NCBI RefSeq assembly: GCF_900115165.1
Contig: NZ_FOVP01000023.1
Span: 1-52,326, forward strand
DNA length: 52,326 nucleotides
Direction: 5' to 3'
From: Roseovarius lutimaris
Lineage (GTDB): Bacteria; Pseudomonadota; Alphaproteobacteria; Rhodobacterales; Rhodobacteraceae
Shown: positions 9,286 through 18,695 of the stretch, piece after piece
Numbering within the stretch: the first letter of the stretch is position 1
Layout: every line of letters starts with the position of its first letter
Program-made: the position numbers and the translations under genes
The notes under the pieces: model-generated
Seen by the model: the letters and a program-made list of their open reading frames with translations, nothing else
Database searches by the model: none
What the model was told of the DNA's origin: nothing

Positions 9286-9355
9286 GTAGGGTGGGTGAAA
9301 CCCACGGCCCTGCACCTTGTGGGCTCGCCAGGAGCGTGGGTTTCACCCACCCTAC
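9286..9355. repeat. Perfect 21-bp inverted repeat (REP-like palindrome)
   Basis: Positions 9286-9306 and 9335-9355 are exact reverse complements, separated by 28 bases. The arms begin GTAGGGTGGG and carry an internal palindrome-like GGGTGAAACCC. It lies between the lysozyme and DUF937 genes. Similar GTAGGGTGGG repeats are widespread in bacterial genomes as REP/MITE-like elements; no transposase is nearby. Confidence 0.85.
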
Positions 9356-9405
9356 ACCTGCCGATCAAGTGTTTGCGCAAGACGGGCGCGACACGACCCG
9401 CTGGT

Positions 9406-10017
9406 TTAGCGCATGAATTTCCCCATCACATCATCCAAAACCGAACCATCGCCATCGGCGTCCAGCATCGAGGTCAGCATCGACAGATCCGGCCCGCCCT
9501 GGGCGCCCGCCTTGCCGCCGCCAAGCCAACCGCCGACCATGCCCATCAGGCCGCCGCCCTGACTGCCGCCGGAAAACGCCTGCATCATCCCGTCGATCGA
9601 GCTGTCGGGCATCTGTTTTTGCAACCCGCCCTGCACCATAGCGGCAATCGCCGGAAGAAATTGCGCCACGGTGCTTTGATCAACGCCGACGCGGCTTGCG
9701 GCCTCGGCGGCGAGGCCCTGTGCGTCTTGCTGACCACCCATCAGGCTTTCGAGAAAGGCCAGGCCCTGTTGCTGACCGGCGGCGCTTGCGGCGACGGTTG
9801 CATCCTCGAACATCGGCGCCTGATCCTCACCGCGCAGCGCGCCAAGCACGCTGTCAAGACCGCCGCTTTCGGCACGCTGTTTCGCCGCCGAGCCGATGAC
9901 CGGGGCCAGCATTCCGGTCAGCTGGTTGGCCTTGGCCTCGTCCAGACCAAGCTGTGCGGCCAGCTGGGAAATGCCCTGACCGCCCTGGGCCTGTTGCAGA
10001 AGCTTCATGATCGACAT
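9406..10017 (-). CDS. DUF937 family protein
   Basis: A 203-aa protein rich in Gly, Ala and Gln. It carries two DUF937-type helical units: an N-terminal one (GISQLAAQLGLDEAKANQLTGM) and a second (LAAEAASRVGVDQSTVAQFLPA), each followed by a segment resembling APVIGSAAKQR. A Gly-rich linker (GGGLMGMVGGWLGGG) precedes a C-terminal DADGDGSVLDDVMGKF, which looks like a single EF-hand or dockerin-like calcium loop. The family has no firmly known biochemical role, and no signal peptide is visible. An AGAGGA ribosome binding site precedes the start. Transcription is separate from the lysozyme because of the palindrome between them. Confidence 0.8.
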   Translation of the reverse strand: MSIMKLLQQAQGGQGISQLAAQLGLDEAKANQLTGMLAPVIGSAAKQRAESGGLDSVLGALRGEDQAPMFEDATVAASAAGQQQGLAFLESLMGGQQDAQGLAAEAASRVGVDQSTVAQFLPAIAAMVQGGLQKQMPDSSIDGMMQAFSGGSQGGGLMGMVGGWLGGGKAGAQGGPDLSMLTSMLDADGDGSVLDDVMGKFMR

Positions 10018-10118
10018 GGGGGGATCCTCTCTACTGATACAATTTGGTTGCTAGCCAAACACGAAAGCCGCAGCCCACAAAGGGGAATTCCCGAAAAGGT
10101 CACGCATTCTGCGCCCGA

Positions 10119-10460
10119 TCACCCGGATGCACTGAGTTCATCATAGCACGCCAGGGCCTTGGCGGCATACATCATCGCCGGGCCGCCCCCCATCTGAATG
10201 CACATGGCGATGACGTCGCCGATTTCTGCGCGCGTCGCCCCGGTCTTGATCAGCGCCTCGATGTGAAGCGCGATGCAGGGCTCGCATTTGGTGGCGACCG
10301 CAATGCCGAGGGCGACGAATTCCTTGGTCTTGAAATCAAGCGTGCCGCCTTCTTTCACCGCCTTGCCAAGCCCGCCAAAGGCGCGGGCGGTGTCGGGGAT
10401 CAGCGCGTTGAGGGCGCGCAAATCCGTGCGGGTATTGCTTAGGGTGTCGGTCCAGATCAT
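10119..10460 (-). CDS. Carboxymuconolactone decarboxylase/AhpD-like protein
   Basis: A 113-aa all-helical protein. The AhpD-type redox motif is visible in CEPCIALHIEALIKTGA: two cysteines spaced CxxC, followed by the conserved His, preceded by FKTKEFVALGIAVATK. Proteins of this family act either as alkylhydroperoxidases (thiol-based) or as decarboxylases; the CxxC-H arrangement favours a redox role. It stands alone, about 70 bp downstream of the DUF938 methyltransferase on the same strand, and could be the last gene of that transcript. Confidence 0.88.
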   Translation of the reverse strand: MIWTDTLSNTRTDLRALNALIPDTARAFGGLGKAVKEGGTLDFKTKEFVALGIAVATKCEPCIALHIEALIKTGATRAEIGDVIAMCIQMGGGPAMMYAAKALACYDELSASG

Positions 10461-10531
10461 GGCAGTGCCTTGTAATAAGTTGCTTCGCCGTGACCCTAGC
10501 CCTGCGCGACGCAGGCTGGCCTTGATCCAGA

Positions 10532-11191
10532 TCAGGCGCGCCGCTCGGCGACCAGCATGAGGTTGTTGGCGGGCATCTCCAGAGTCTTGACCGGGTCAAG
10601 GCCAGCCGCTTGCAGCCAACCCATGACATCGGCCAGATCCTTATAACCGATCTCGGGGTCTTGCGCGCAGAGGCTGGCATGAAACCGGGCGTCGCCCTCG
10701 GAGGTGGCGGCCCCATCGCGCAGAAACGGGCCGTAGATCACGAAGCGCCCGTTTGGCGCAAGCGCCAGAGCGGCTTGCTTGATCAGGGTTTGCGCCTCGG
10801 GGGCGCTTATCAGGTGCAAGAGGTTGATCAGCACTATCAGATCCTGACCGCCATGGCGCGCGCCCCAGCCATCGGCGGTGGCATCAAGCGCGATTGCGGC
10901 GCGCAGGTTGGGCAGGGCAGCGTCGCCTGCATAGGCGTCGATACTGGCGCGCCGCGCGGGGTCAATCTCGCTCGGTTGCCAGATCAAGCCGGGCAAGGCG
11001 GCGGCGAAGTGCAGCATGTGCTGGCCCGTGCCGCTGGCGATCTCAAGCGCGCGCCCCGACGAGGGCGCGATACCTTGCAGGGCCTGCGTGATCGCGGGCG
11101 CATTGCGCTCTGCCGAAGGCGCCGACAGGCGCGCTCCGGTGACCTGATGCGCGACCGAGGCGGTTTCGGGAAGGGGGCGGCGGGTTGTCAT
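10532..11191 (-). CDS. DUF938 family class I SAM-dependent methyltransferase
   Basis: A 219-aa protein with a Rossmann-type SAM-binding start (GRALEIASGTGQHMLHFAAALP, motif I) and DLIVLINLLHLISAPE (motif III/IV region), matching the DUF938 family. The substrate is unknown. The ATG at 11191 is separated by one base from the TGA of the upstream aldo/keto reductase, and its ribosome binding site (AGGAGG) lies inside the end of that gene, so the pair is translationally linked. An upstream in-frame ATG at 11206 is less likely for the same reason. Confidence 0.88.
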   Translation of the reverse strand: MTTRRPLPETASVAHQVTGARLSAPSAERNAPAITQALQGIAPSSGRALEIASGTGQHMLHFAAALPGLIWQPSEIDPARRASIDAYAGDAALPNLRAAIALDATADGWGARHGGQDLIVLINLLHLISAPEAQTLIKQAALALAPNGRFVIYGPFLRDGAATSEGDARFHASLCAQDPEIGYKDLADVMGWLQAAGLDPVKTLEMPANNLMLVAERRA

Positions 11192-11192
11192 C

Positions 11193-12128
11193 TCAGGCCT
11201 CCTCAAGCCGGTCGGTGGCGGGGGCGGGCGTGGGGCTTAGCGCGCAAAGGCGGGCGTAAAGCGCGTCGTCCATGTCGAAACCGGTTGCGGCAAGGGAGGG
11301 CGCAAGCTGTTCGGCGGAGCGCGCCGACAGGATCGGCATCGGCCCGGCCGGGTGGCGCGCGGCCCAGGCGGCGGCCAGCGTCGCGGGGTGCAGGCCCATC
11401 CGGGTCGCAATCGCCGCCAGATCACGCGCGGCGTTGTGCATCCAGTCAAGCCCATAGCGCGCGGCGTAGCGGTCATTGTCGGTCAGGCGCCCGGTGCCGC
11501 CACTGGCATATTTGCCAGTCAAGAGCCCGCCCGCCAGTGGCGAATAGGGCGCGACGGCGATGTCTTCGGCGGCGCACATCGGCATAATCTCGACCTCGGC
11601 CTGACGCTTGACGAGATTGTACATCGGCTGAAGGATCGAGATCCGCAGATCGAATGTGGCGGCGATACAGGCGGCCTTCATCACCTGCCATGCGGCAAAG
11701 TTTGACAGGCCGACATGGCCAATCTGGCCGCGCGATTTCAAAAGCGCGAAGGTTTCCAAAGTCTCGTTAAGGTCCGTCGCCGCGTCAAAGCGGTGCAGAT
11801 AGAGGATATCGACATGATCGAGCCCAAGCCGCTTGCGTGAGGTATCGAATTGCGCCAGCAGATTGTCGCGCCCCGCGCCCCCGGCATAGCCCGCCTTTGT
11901 CGCAATGATCAGGCGCTCTCGATGGCCGGGGATGAACCTGCCCAAAAGGGTCTCGGAGGCGCCGTCGTTATAGAGATGCGCGGTGTCGAAATGGGTGATG
12001 CCCGCGTCAAGGCTTGCCTCGAACATGGCGCGGCTTTCGGCCTCATCGGCGAGACCGCCAAATTGCATGGTGCCAAAGGCAAAGCGGCTTGCCGGGGTTC
12101 CATCGGGGGATGTCAGTGTGTTTGTCAT
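11193..12128 (-). CDS. Aldo/keto reductase
   Basis: A 311-aa NADPH-dependent (beta/alpha)8 reductase. Catalytic-site pieces are visible: GITHFDTAHLYNDGASE (Asp and Tyr), LIIATKAGY (Lys), VDILYLHRFD (His), then IGHVGLSNFAAWQV, ISILQPMYNLVKRQ and APYSPLAGGLLTGKY, and a C-terminal LSARSAEQLAPSLAA NADP-binding segment. The substrate is not predictable. The gene is followed directly by the DUF938 methyltransferase. The start at 12128 gives a normal length; the frame stays open much further upstream (to 12878), but that part is antisense to psd and is rejected. Confidence 0.92.
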   Translation of the reverse strand: MTNTLTSPDGTPASRFAFGTMQFGGLADEAESRAMFEASLDAGITHFDTAHLYNDGASETLLGRFIPGHRERLIIATKAGYAGGAGRDNLLAQFDTSRKRLGLDHVDILYLHRFDAATDLNETLETFALLKSRGQIGHVGLSNFAAWQVMKAACIAATFDLRISILQPMYNLVKRQAEVEIMPMCAAEDIAVAPYSPLAGGLLTGKYASGGTGRLTDNDRYAARYGLDWMHNAARDLAAIATRMGLHPATLAAAWAARHPAGPMPILSARSAEQLAPSLAATGFDMDDALYARLCALSPTPAPATDRLEEA

Positions 12129-12260
12129 GTCGCGAACTGTGCCACGGTGCATATCCAAAGGGAAGATGCTACCTTGTTGCTTGAAACTCGGGGTCAGGCG
12201 GCTTAGGCGAGGGAAACGTTGCCCGATCCCCGCCCCGATCCCCGCAAGGAACACACTGCC

Positions 12261-12941
12261 ATGAAAATGCACGAAACCTTTATCAAGCCGATGCACCCCG
12301 AGGGGCGCAAATTCGTGGCGATCTTTGCCGCGATCACGCTGGTGCTGTTCATGGTCTGGGATGTGCTGGGCTGGGCCGGTCTTGGGCTGACGATCTGGTG
12401 CTATTATTTCTTTCGCGACCCCGAGCGCGTGACGCCCGAACGCCCCGATCTGATCATCAGCCCGGCCGACGGCATGGTGTCGCTGATCGAACCGGCGGTG
12501 CCACCAAGCGAGCTTGGCCTGCCCGATACCCCGCTGACGCGGGTAAGCGTGTTCATGAGCGTGTTCAACTGTCACATTAACCGCGCGCCGGTGGCGGGGC
12601 GGGTGCAGGCCGTGGCCTATCGTCCCGGCAAGTTTCTCAACGCCTCGCTCGACAAGGCCAGCGCAGACAATGAACGCAATGGCGTGGTGATCGAGATGGC
12701 CGATGGGCGGCTGTTGCCGGTTGTGCAGATCGCCGGCCTCGTGGCGCGCCGGATCGTGTGCTTTGTCGACAAAGAGGCCACTCTCAAGCGCGGCGAACGC
12801 TTTGGCCTGATCCGCTTTGGCTCGCGGCTTGATGTCTATTTGCCAGACGGGGTACAGCCGCAGGTGCGCGTTGGCCAAACCATGATCGCCGGCGAAACCG
12901 TAATTGCAGAGCTGAGCGCCGTCAAAGGGCCCGCGAAATGA
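12261..12941 (+). CDS. psd: Phosphatidylserine decarboxylase proenzyme (short type)
   Basis: A 226-aa inner-membrane-associated pyruvoyl enzyme that decarboxylates phosphatidylserine to phosphatidylethanolamine. An N-terminal hydrophobic segment ([19 protein letters not shown]) anchors it. Conserved pieces are [44 protein letters not shown] and [10 protein letters not shown]. The autocleavage site is in [13 protein letters not shown], where the Ser of GS becomes the pyruvoyl group. It overlaps pssA by four bases (ATGA), forming a complete PE-synthesis operon. Confidence 0.96.
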   Translation: MKMHETFIKPMHPEGRKFVAIFAAITLVLFMVWDVLGWAGLGLTIWCYYFFRDPERVTPERPDLIISPADGMVSLIEPAVPPSELGLPDTPLTRVSVFMSVFNCHINRAPVAGRVQAVAYRPGKFLNASLDKASADNERNGVVIEMADGRLLPVVQIAGLVARRIVCFVDKEATLKRGERFGLIRFGSRLDVYLPDGVQPQVRVGQTMIAGETVIAELSAVKGPAK

Positions 12942-13675
12942 CCACCCCCCGCAAAGAGGTCACTCTGGCACAGCTGTTGCCGAACATGCTTACGGTGGCG
13001 GCCATTTGTGCCGGCATCACCGCCATTCGGCTTGGGGTGCAGGGCGATTTCGTGCGCGCGGTGCAGCTCTTGCTGATCGCGGGGGTTCTTGACGGGCTTG
13101 ACGGGCGGCTGGCGCGGCTTTTGCGCAGCAGCAGCGCGATGGGCGCCGAGCTGGATTCGCTTGCCGATTTCCTCAACTTCGGCGTCGCGGCGCCGCTGGT
13201 GGTGTATTACTGGGGCCTTCAGGATGTGGCGCGTCAGGCCGGCTGGATCGCGGTACTGTTCTTTGCGGTCTGCTGTGTGATGCGGTTGGCGCGGTTCAAT
13301 GTTTCGGCCAAGTCCGAGGACACCAAGGGCGGATCGGGGGCCTATTTCGAGGGGCTGCCGTCGCCTGCGGGCGCGCTTCTGGCGATGTTGCCGATGTTTG
13401 TCACCTTTGCCATTCCGGGCATGTCGACACCACCCGCGCCGCTGATCGGGCTTTACATGGCCGGGGTGGGCCTTCTGATGATTTCGCCGGTGCCGATCTG
13501 GTCGTTCAAGAAAACCAAGATCTCGCGCGAGAATGTAAAGTTTTTCCTGCTCGGCTTTGCCTGCGTCGCGGCTGCGCTGGTGATCTTTACCTGGACCGCG
13601 CTGATCGTGATGTGTCTGGCCTATGTGGGCACTGTGATCTGGGCAATTTTCGCCTGGCATCCCAAGGACGCTTGA
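12938..13675 (+). CDS. pssA: CDP-diacylglycerol--serine O-phosphatidyltransferase
   Basis: A 245-aa integral membrane enzyme making phosphatidylserine from CDP-diacylglycerol and serine, feeding the Psd encoded just upstream. The CDP-alcohol phosphotransferase signature is clear: [12 protein letters not shown], a short spacer, then [10 protein letters not shown] (D-x2-DG-x2-AR...G-x3-D-x3-D), at about residues 47-81. Several hydrophobic helices follow (for example [20 protein letters not shown] and [13 protein letters not shown]). It overlaps psd by ATGA and is followed by a strong terminator. Confidence 0.96.
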   Translation: MTTPRKEVTLAQLLPNMLTVAAICAGITAIRLGVQGDFVRAVQLLLIAGVLDGLDGRLARLLRSSSAMGAELDSLADFLNFGVAAPLVVYYWGLQDVARQAGWIAVLFFAVCCVMRLARFNVSAKSEDTKGGSGAYFEGLPSPAGALLAMLPMFVTFAIPGMSTPPAPLIGLYMAGVGLLMISPVPIWSFKKTKISRENVKFFLLGFACVAAALVIFTWTALIVMCLAYVGTVIWAIFAWHPKDA

Positions 13676-13748
13676 CCGGGGCAGGCATCGGCGCGCAGAC
13701 CTGAGCGCCAGTGATTTCGGGCAATCGGCCCTTTTGCACAGAAACGAA

Positions 13749-13782
13749 AACAGCCGCCAGTCGCCCGGCGGCTGTTGTTTTT
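13749..13782 (+). terminator. Rho-independent terminator of psd-pssA
   Basis: A perfect 10-bp stem (AACAGCCGCC / GGCGGCTGTT) with an 8-base loop is followed by GTTTTT. It lies 70 bp after the pssA stop and before the convergent BMP gene. Confidence 0.85.
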
Positions 13783-13798
13783 ACCCTGTTCGACAGGC

Positions 13799-14872
13799 TT
13801 AGTTGGGGATGTCGCCGGTGATACCTTCGACATAGAAATTCATCCCCAGAAGCGTGCCGTCATCGGCGGCTTCACCTTCGGCAAGCCAATCGCTGCCGTC
13901 CTGCTTCTTCAGCGGGCCGGTGAAGGGGTGATAGCTGCCGTCGGCAAGGGCGGCCTTGAGGGCAAGCGCCTCGGCCTTGATGTCTTCGGGTACCGCGCTG
14001 CTGATCTCGCCGATGCCAACCATGCCGGGGCCGATGCCGTCCCATGTCTGAACGCTTTCCCATGTGCCATCCATCACCGCTTGGGTGCGGGCGATGTAAT
14101 AGGGCGCCCAATTGTCGATGATCGAACTGACGCGCGGCATCGGGGCATATTCCCCCATATCCGAGGCCTGCCCGAAGGTGATGACATTGCCGGCCTTTTC
14201 GGCGGCGGCCTGCGGCGCGGTTGAATCGGTATGTTGCAGGATCACGTCCGCCCCCTGTTCGATCAACGCTGTGGCGGCGTCGGCCTCTTTGGCGGGATCA
14301 AACCAAGTATAGGCCCAGATGATCTTGAACTCGACATCGGGGTTGACCTTGCGGGCATGAATATAGGCCGAATTGATGCCGCGAATAACCTCGGGGATCG
14401 GGAAAGAGGCGATATAGCCGATGATATTCGACTTGGTCATCTTGCCCGCAATATGGCCCTGTACCGCGCGCCCCTCGTAGAAACGCGCCGAATAGGTCGA
14501 GAGGTTCGGCGCGGTCTTGAACCCGGTGGCGTGTTCGAATTTCACGTTTCCGAATTTCCCGGCCACGGCGAGCGTCGGTTCCATATAGCCAAACGAGGTG
14601 GTAAAGATCAGGTCCGCCCCCTGAAGCGCCATCTGCGTGATCGCGCGTTCGGCATCGGCGCCCTCGGGCACGCTCTCCTGATAGACGGTTTCAACCTTGT
14701 CGCCGAAATGCGCCTCGACCGCGAGGCGGCCCTTGTCATGCTCATAGGTCCAGCCGCCATCGCCGATCGGGCCGACATAGATAAAGCCGACCTTGGTCTT
14801 GTCCTGCGCCATCGCGGATGTCGCCAGCCCAAGCGCCAGGGTGGCGGTTGCAAGCAGTTTGGTGAGGGTCAT
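13799..14872 (-). CDS. BMP-family substrate-binding protein of a nucleoside/purine ABC transporter
   Basis: A 357-aa periplasmic protein with a signal peptide (MTLTKLLATATLALGLATSAMAQ), without a lipobox cysteine. The mature part has the BMP/PnrA fold: KVGFIYVGPIGDGGWTYEHD, GADLIFTTSFGYMEP, EGRAVQGHIAGKMTKSNIIG, IWAYTWFDPAKE, GADVILQHTDSTAP and GEISSAVPEDI. BMP proteins bind purine nucleosides or related compounds. It is the last gene of a four-gene transporter cluster (ATPase, two permeases, binding protein) on the minus strand. The start at 14872 fits the signal peptide and a GGGAG ribosome binding site. Confidence 0.93.
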   Translation of the reverse strand: MTLTKLLATATLALGLATSAMAQDKTKVGFIYVGPIGDGGWTYEHDKGRLAVEAHFGDKVETVYQESVPEGADAERAITQMALQGADLIFTTSFGYMEPTLAVAGKFGNVKFEHATGFKTAPNLSTYSARFYEGRAVQGHIAGKMTKSNIIGYIASFPIPEVIRGINSAYIHARKVNPDVEFKIIWAYTWFDPAKEADAATALIEQGADVILQHTDSTAPQAAAEKAGNVITFGQASDMGEYAPMPRVSSIIDNWAPYYIARTQAVMDGTWESVQTWDGIGPGMVGIGEISSAVPEDIKAEALALKAALADGSYHPFTGPLKKQDGSDWLAEGEAADDGTLLGMNFYVEGITGDIPN

Positions 14873-14909
14873 ATGTGGGGTCTCCCTGTTGTTATATTTT
14901 GGCAGCGCC

Positions 14910-15830
14910 TCATTGCGAGGCATGAAAAATGCGGCCCAAAGAGGCCGGCGCACGCGAGCGATCCGCAGACATGATGACCAGCACGAGGATCGTGATAAGG
15001 TAAGGCGACATGGACAGGTATTCGACGGGAATTGCAATCCCGGCGGCCTGAAGATTGAGCTGAAGCACTGTAACCCCGCCGAAAATCCAGGCGCCAAGCA
15101 ACACCCGTCCGGCCTTCCAACTGGCGAAAACCACCAGCGCAAGCGCGATCCATCCCGCCCCGGCGGTCATGCCTTCGGTCCATTGCGGCACGCGGATCAG
15201 GCTTATGTAGGCGCCGCCAAGCCCAGCGCAGGCACCGCCGAACAGGATCGCCAGAACCCGGATACGCACCACCTTGTAGCCAAGCGCATGGGCGGCATCG
15301 TGGTTTTCCCCGACCGCGCGCAGGACAAGCCCGGCGCGGCTGTACTTCAGCATTGCCCAGATCGCCACGACCAGCGTGAGCCCGAAATAAACCATCAGAT
15401 CATGGGAAAACAGAACCGGCCCGAGGAGCGGAATATCGCCAAGCAGCGGGATATCAAGCTTGCCAATCGGCGGTGGCTTGATGCCCACATAACCTTGGCC
15501 CAAAAGCGCGCTCAGCCCCAAGCCGAATAGCGTCAGCGCCAGCCCCGAGGCCACCTGATTGGCAAGGGCAAACTGGGTCAGGATCGCGAATAATAGCGAC
15601 AAGAGCGCCCCTCCACCCGCCGCCGCGACAAAGCCAAGAACCGGCGAGCCGGTATTGACCGCCACCGCAAAGCCGCAGATCGCGCCAATGATCATCATGC
15701 CCTCGACCCCGAGGTTCAGAACGCCCGCGCGCTCGACCACCAGTTCGCCAAGTGCCGCCAGCAGGATCGGCGTTGCCGCCACCATCAGCGAGGCCAAGAG
15801 CAGCACCGGGTTGATTGATCCGAACTCCAT
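14910..15830 (-). CDS. ABC transporter permease (NupC/YufQ-like)
   Basis: A 306-aa inner-membrane permease of the BPD_transp_2 family. It has about eight to ten hydrophobic segments and the family hallmark GELVVERAGVLNLGVEGMM near the N-terminus, plus LVLRAVGENHDAAHALGYKV, which is the coupling loop that contacts the ATPase. It forms a heterodimeric channel with the permease encoded upstream for import of the BMP ligand, probably a purine nucleoside. Its ATG overlaps the upstream stop (TGATG); a GTG three bases earlier is an alternative start. Confidence 0.92.
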   Translation of the reverse strand: MEFGSINPVLLLASLMVAATPILLAALGELVVERAGVLNLGVEGMMIIGAICGFAVAVNTGSPVLGFVAAAGGGALLSLLFAILTQFALANQVASGLALTLFGLGLSALLGQGYVGIKPPPIGKLDIPLLGDIPLLGPVLFSHDLMVYFGLTLVVAIWAMLKYSRAGLVLRAVGENHDAAHALGYKVVRIRVLAILFGGACAGLGGAYISLIRVPQWTEGMTAGAGWIALALVVFASWKAGRVLLGAWIFGGVTVLQLNLQAAGIAIPVEYLSMSPYLITILVLVIMSADRSRAPASLGRIFHASQ

Positions 15831-16912
15831 CACGCGACCTCCGGTCTGCTCAGGCGAATGCGGTAATTGGTCAACACATCCACCGCCAGCAGAAAGAACA
15901 ACAACATGCCCTGGAAAAGCTGGATCGCGGCGGCGGGCAGGCCAAGGTTGGATTGTGCCAACTCGCCGCCGATATAGGTCAGCGCCATCAAAAGCCCGGC
16001 CAAAAGGATGCCTACCGGATGCAATCGGCCGAGAAAGGCAACGATAATGGCGGTAAACCCATAGCCGACGTTGAAATCAATGCTCACCTGCCCGGCAGGG
16101 CCCGCCACCTCGAACATGCCCGCAAGCCCGGCAAGCGCGCCCGAGGTGCCCAGACAGAACAGCACAAGGCGCGCAGGCCTGACCCCGGCAAAGCGCGCGG
16201 CGCGCGGCGCCTGCCCGGTCAGGCGGATGTGATAGCCAAGGATATGCCGGTTCAGAAGGATATAGGCAAAGATTACCGCGATCATTGCCGCCACCACCCC
16301 CCAATGCATACCTGACCCGGTGATAAGCTCGGCGTTATGCGCGCTGTCATATTGTCTTAGGTTGCGCGAGCCGGGAAAGCCCATGCCCTCGGGGTTTTTC
16401 ATCAGCCCAAGCGCCATCGCCGCCAATAGCTTTTCGGCCACATAGACCAGCATCAGCGACACAAGGATTTCATTGGTGCCAAAGCGCAGCTTCAAAACCG
16501 CCGGGATCATCGCCCAGATCCACCCGCCAAACGCGCCTGCCAGCACCATCAGCGGAAAGATCACCCAACTTTCCATCGGGTAAAACGCAAGGCCGACACC
16601 GGCCCCGGTCAGCGCGCCGATGATATATTGCCCCTCAGCGCCGATGTTCCAGATTCCGGCGCGAAACCCAAGGCTCAGGCCAATGGCAATCAACACCAGA
16701 GGCGCGCCCTTGATCAAAAGCTGCGGCCGGTAATAAAACGCGAACTCGCCAAACAGCGGCTCCCAGAAAATCGTCGTGATCGCCGCAACCGGGTCTTTGC
16801 CAAGCGCGGCAAAAAGCGCGGCCCCCATGATCATCGTGATCACCACCGCCAAAAGCGGCGTAAGATAGGTCCAGACCTGCGAGGGCTGTGGTCGCTTCTC
16901 AAGCCTAAGCAT
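15830..16912 (-). CDS. ABC transporter permease (NupB/YufP-like)
   Basis: A 360-aa inner-membrane permease. The conserved GLSLGFRAGIWNIGAEGQY is the counterpart of the RAGVLNLGVEG motif of the partner permease, and YHIRLTGQAPRAARFAGV is the EAA-like coupling loop. There are roughly nine membrane segments. The start at 16912 (MLRLEKRPQPSQVWTYL) fits the usual N-terminus; the in-frame ATG at 16936 is less likely. It is the second gene of the transporter operon, 44 bp after the ATPase gene and overlapping the next permease. Confidence 0.92.
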   Translation of the reverse strand: MLRLEKRPQPSQVWTYLTPLLAVVITMIMGAALFAALGKDPVAAITTIFWEPLFGEFAFYYRPQLLIKGAPLVLIAIGLSLGFRAGIWNIGAEGQYIIGALTGAGVGLAFYPMESWVIFPLMVLAGAFGGWIWAMIPAVLKLRFGTNEILVSLMLVYVAEKLLAAMALGLMKNPEGMGFPGSRNLRQYDSAHNAELITGSGMHWGVVAAMIAVIFAYILLNRHILGYHIRLTGQAPRAARFAGVRPARLVLFCLGTSGALAGLAGMFEVAGPAGQVSIDFNVGYGFTAIIVAFLGRLHPVGILLAGLLMALTYIGGELAQSNLGLPAAAIQLFQGMLLFFLLAVDVLTNYRIRLSRPEVA

Positions 16913-16956
16913 GACGCCCACCCTTCTTCTTGGCAAAAATACTCAAATCCGCCAGA

Positions 16957-18474
16957 TCAGACATGCGCCACCTCCATGCCATGCGACCCGCCCATCATAA
17001 GGCCGATTTCCTCAACACTAAGCCCCTCTGCGGGCTTGATATCCGACAGCCGCCCCTCGTTGAGCGCGCAAAACCGATCCGAGATTTCCATAAGCTCGTC
17101 AAGGTCCTGGCTGATACAGATCACCGCCGCACCATTCGCCGCCAGGTCAAGCAGCGCCTGACGGATCGCGGCGGCAGCAGCGGCATCCACCCCCCAGGTC
17201 GGCTGATTGACCACCAGAACCTCGGGGCGCTGCAAGACCTCGCGGCCGATGACGAATTTCTGAAGGTTGCCGCCCGACAGGGCGCGCGCGGCGGTGCCGG
17301 GTCCGGGGGTGCGCACGTCGAATGCGGCGATGATCTTGCGGGTGAATGCCTCGGCCGCCCCCCATTTGAGAAACCCGTTCCGCATCAGGTTCTCGCGCGC
17401 CGCAGCGGTCAGAACCGTGTTCTCGATCAGGCTCATGTCCGGCGCGGCGGCATGGCCAAGCCGCTCTTCGGGGGCTGTCAAAAGGCCGCGTGCGCGCCGC
17501 TCGGACGGCCCAAGCCGCCCGATTCCGGCACCCTTGAGGCGGATCGCGTCTGGCACGGCAAGCGCCTCGCCCGAGAGCGCGGCAAGCAATTCGTCCTGCC
17601 CATTGCCAGCCACCCCGCCAATGCCAAGAACCTCGCCTTCCTTCACTGCAAAGCTGATGTCCTTGAGCGCCGTGCCGAATTGTCCGGGCGAGGTGAGGGA
17701 AAGCCCCGCGACCTCAATCGCCACCGGCCCAAGATCGCGATCGGCCCGCGCGGGGGCGGCAAAGGCCGATCCCACCATCATCTCGGCCATCGCCCGCGCC
17801 GAGGTCTCACGCGGGATGCAGGTGCCAACCGTCTTGCCCAGGCGTAGGATTGTGGCGTGATCGCAAAGCGCGCGGATTTCCTCAAGCTTGTGCGAGATGT
17901 AAAGGATCGCCACCCCCTCGGCGGTCAGCTTGCGCAGGGTGGTGAACAGGATGTCCACCTCTTGCGGGGTCAGAACGCTGGTCGGCTCATCCATGATCAA
18001 AAGCTTGGGGTCCTGTAGCAGACAGCGGATGATTTCCACCCGCTGGCGCTCGCCTGCGGACAGGCCGCCAACCGTGCGAAACGGATCAAGCGGCAGGCCG
18101 TAGGTCTCCGAGACATCCCGGATACGGGTGGCGAGGTCGCGCAGGGCGGGCGGCTCTTCCATGCCAAGCGCCACGTTTTCGGCAACGCTCATCGCATCAA
18201 ATAATGAAAAATGCTGGAACACCATCGCGACGCCGGCACTGCGCGCTGCGCGCGGTTCTGCCGGGGCATAGGGCGCGCCATGCAGGGTCATGCTGCCGCT
18301 GTCGGGGGTGACAAGCCCATAGATCATCTTGACCAGGGTCGATTTTCCGGCGCCGTTCTCGCCCAAAAGCGCATGCACCTCGCCCTCGCGGATTGCAAAG
18401 GACACAGCGTCATTGGCGACAACGCCGGGATAGGCCTTAGTCAGGCCCACAACGCTTAGAAGGTCGCCTGTCAC
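16957..18474 (-). CDS. Tandem ABC ATPase of the nucleoside/purine transporter (NupA/YufO-like)
   Basis: A 505-aa protein with two ABC domains. The first has Walker A LLGENGAGKSTL, signature LSAGERQRVEI and Walker B LLIMDEPTSVLTP. The second keeps the signature LSGGNLQKFVIGREV and VLVVNQPTWGVD, but its Walker A is replaced by GGVAGNGQDELLAAL, as is normal for RbsA-type ATPases. It powers import with the two permeases downstream. A GTG at 18474 is chosen as start because GGGGAG lies 8 bases upstream and the product then begins with the usual LLSVVGLTKAYPGVVA; the longer ATG frame from 18537 is unlikely. First gene of the operon. Confidence 0.93.
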   Translation of the reverse strand: MTGDLLSVVGLTKAYPGVVANDAVSFAIREGEVHALLGENGAGKSTLVKMIYGLVTPDSGSMTLHGAPYAPAEPRAARSAGVAMVFQHFSLFDAMSVAENVALGMEEPPALRDLATRIRDVSETYGLPLDPFRTVGGLSAGERQRVEIIRCLLQDPKLLIMDEPTSVLTPQEVDILFTTLRKLTAEGVAILYISHKLEEIRALCDHATILRLGKTVGTCIPRETSARAMAEMMVGSAFAAPARADRDLGPVAIEVAGLSLTSPGQFGTALKDISFAVKEGEVLGIGGVAGNGQDELLAALSGEALAVPDAIRLKGAGIGRLGPSERRARGLLTAPEERLGHAAAPDMSLIENTVLTAAARENLMRNGFLKWGAAEAFTRKIIAAFDVRTPGPGTAARALSGGNLQKFVIGREVLQRPEVLVVNQPTWGVDAAAAAAIRQALLDLAANGAAVICISQDLDELMEISDRFCALNEGRLSDIKPAEGLSVEEIGLMMGGSHGMEVAHV

Positions 18475-18695
18475 GTGGGGCTCTCCCCTGATCGTCTTTT
18501 CCCGCTTGTTTTCACTCCAATTGGCCTTTCTGCCCAAAGCTTAGGAAAGCATGATGTCGCCTGACAAGTCCTGTGCTCGACGGCCGGTCAGGGCGCGGCG
18601 TTCTGTGCGATCGTACCCCGTGACACTCTGCATCCGTCAAGACATTGTTTACCTGTAAGGAAATGCCTTTTGCCTTGGCAAACTTTTCGGAACTT

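Noticed and set aside
12129..12878. N-terminal extension of the aldo/keto reductase frame
   Set aside because: It is antisense to psd and lies before the normal AKR start at 12128.
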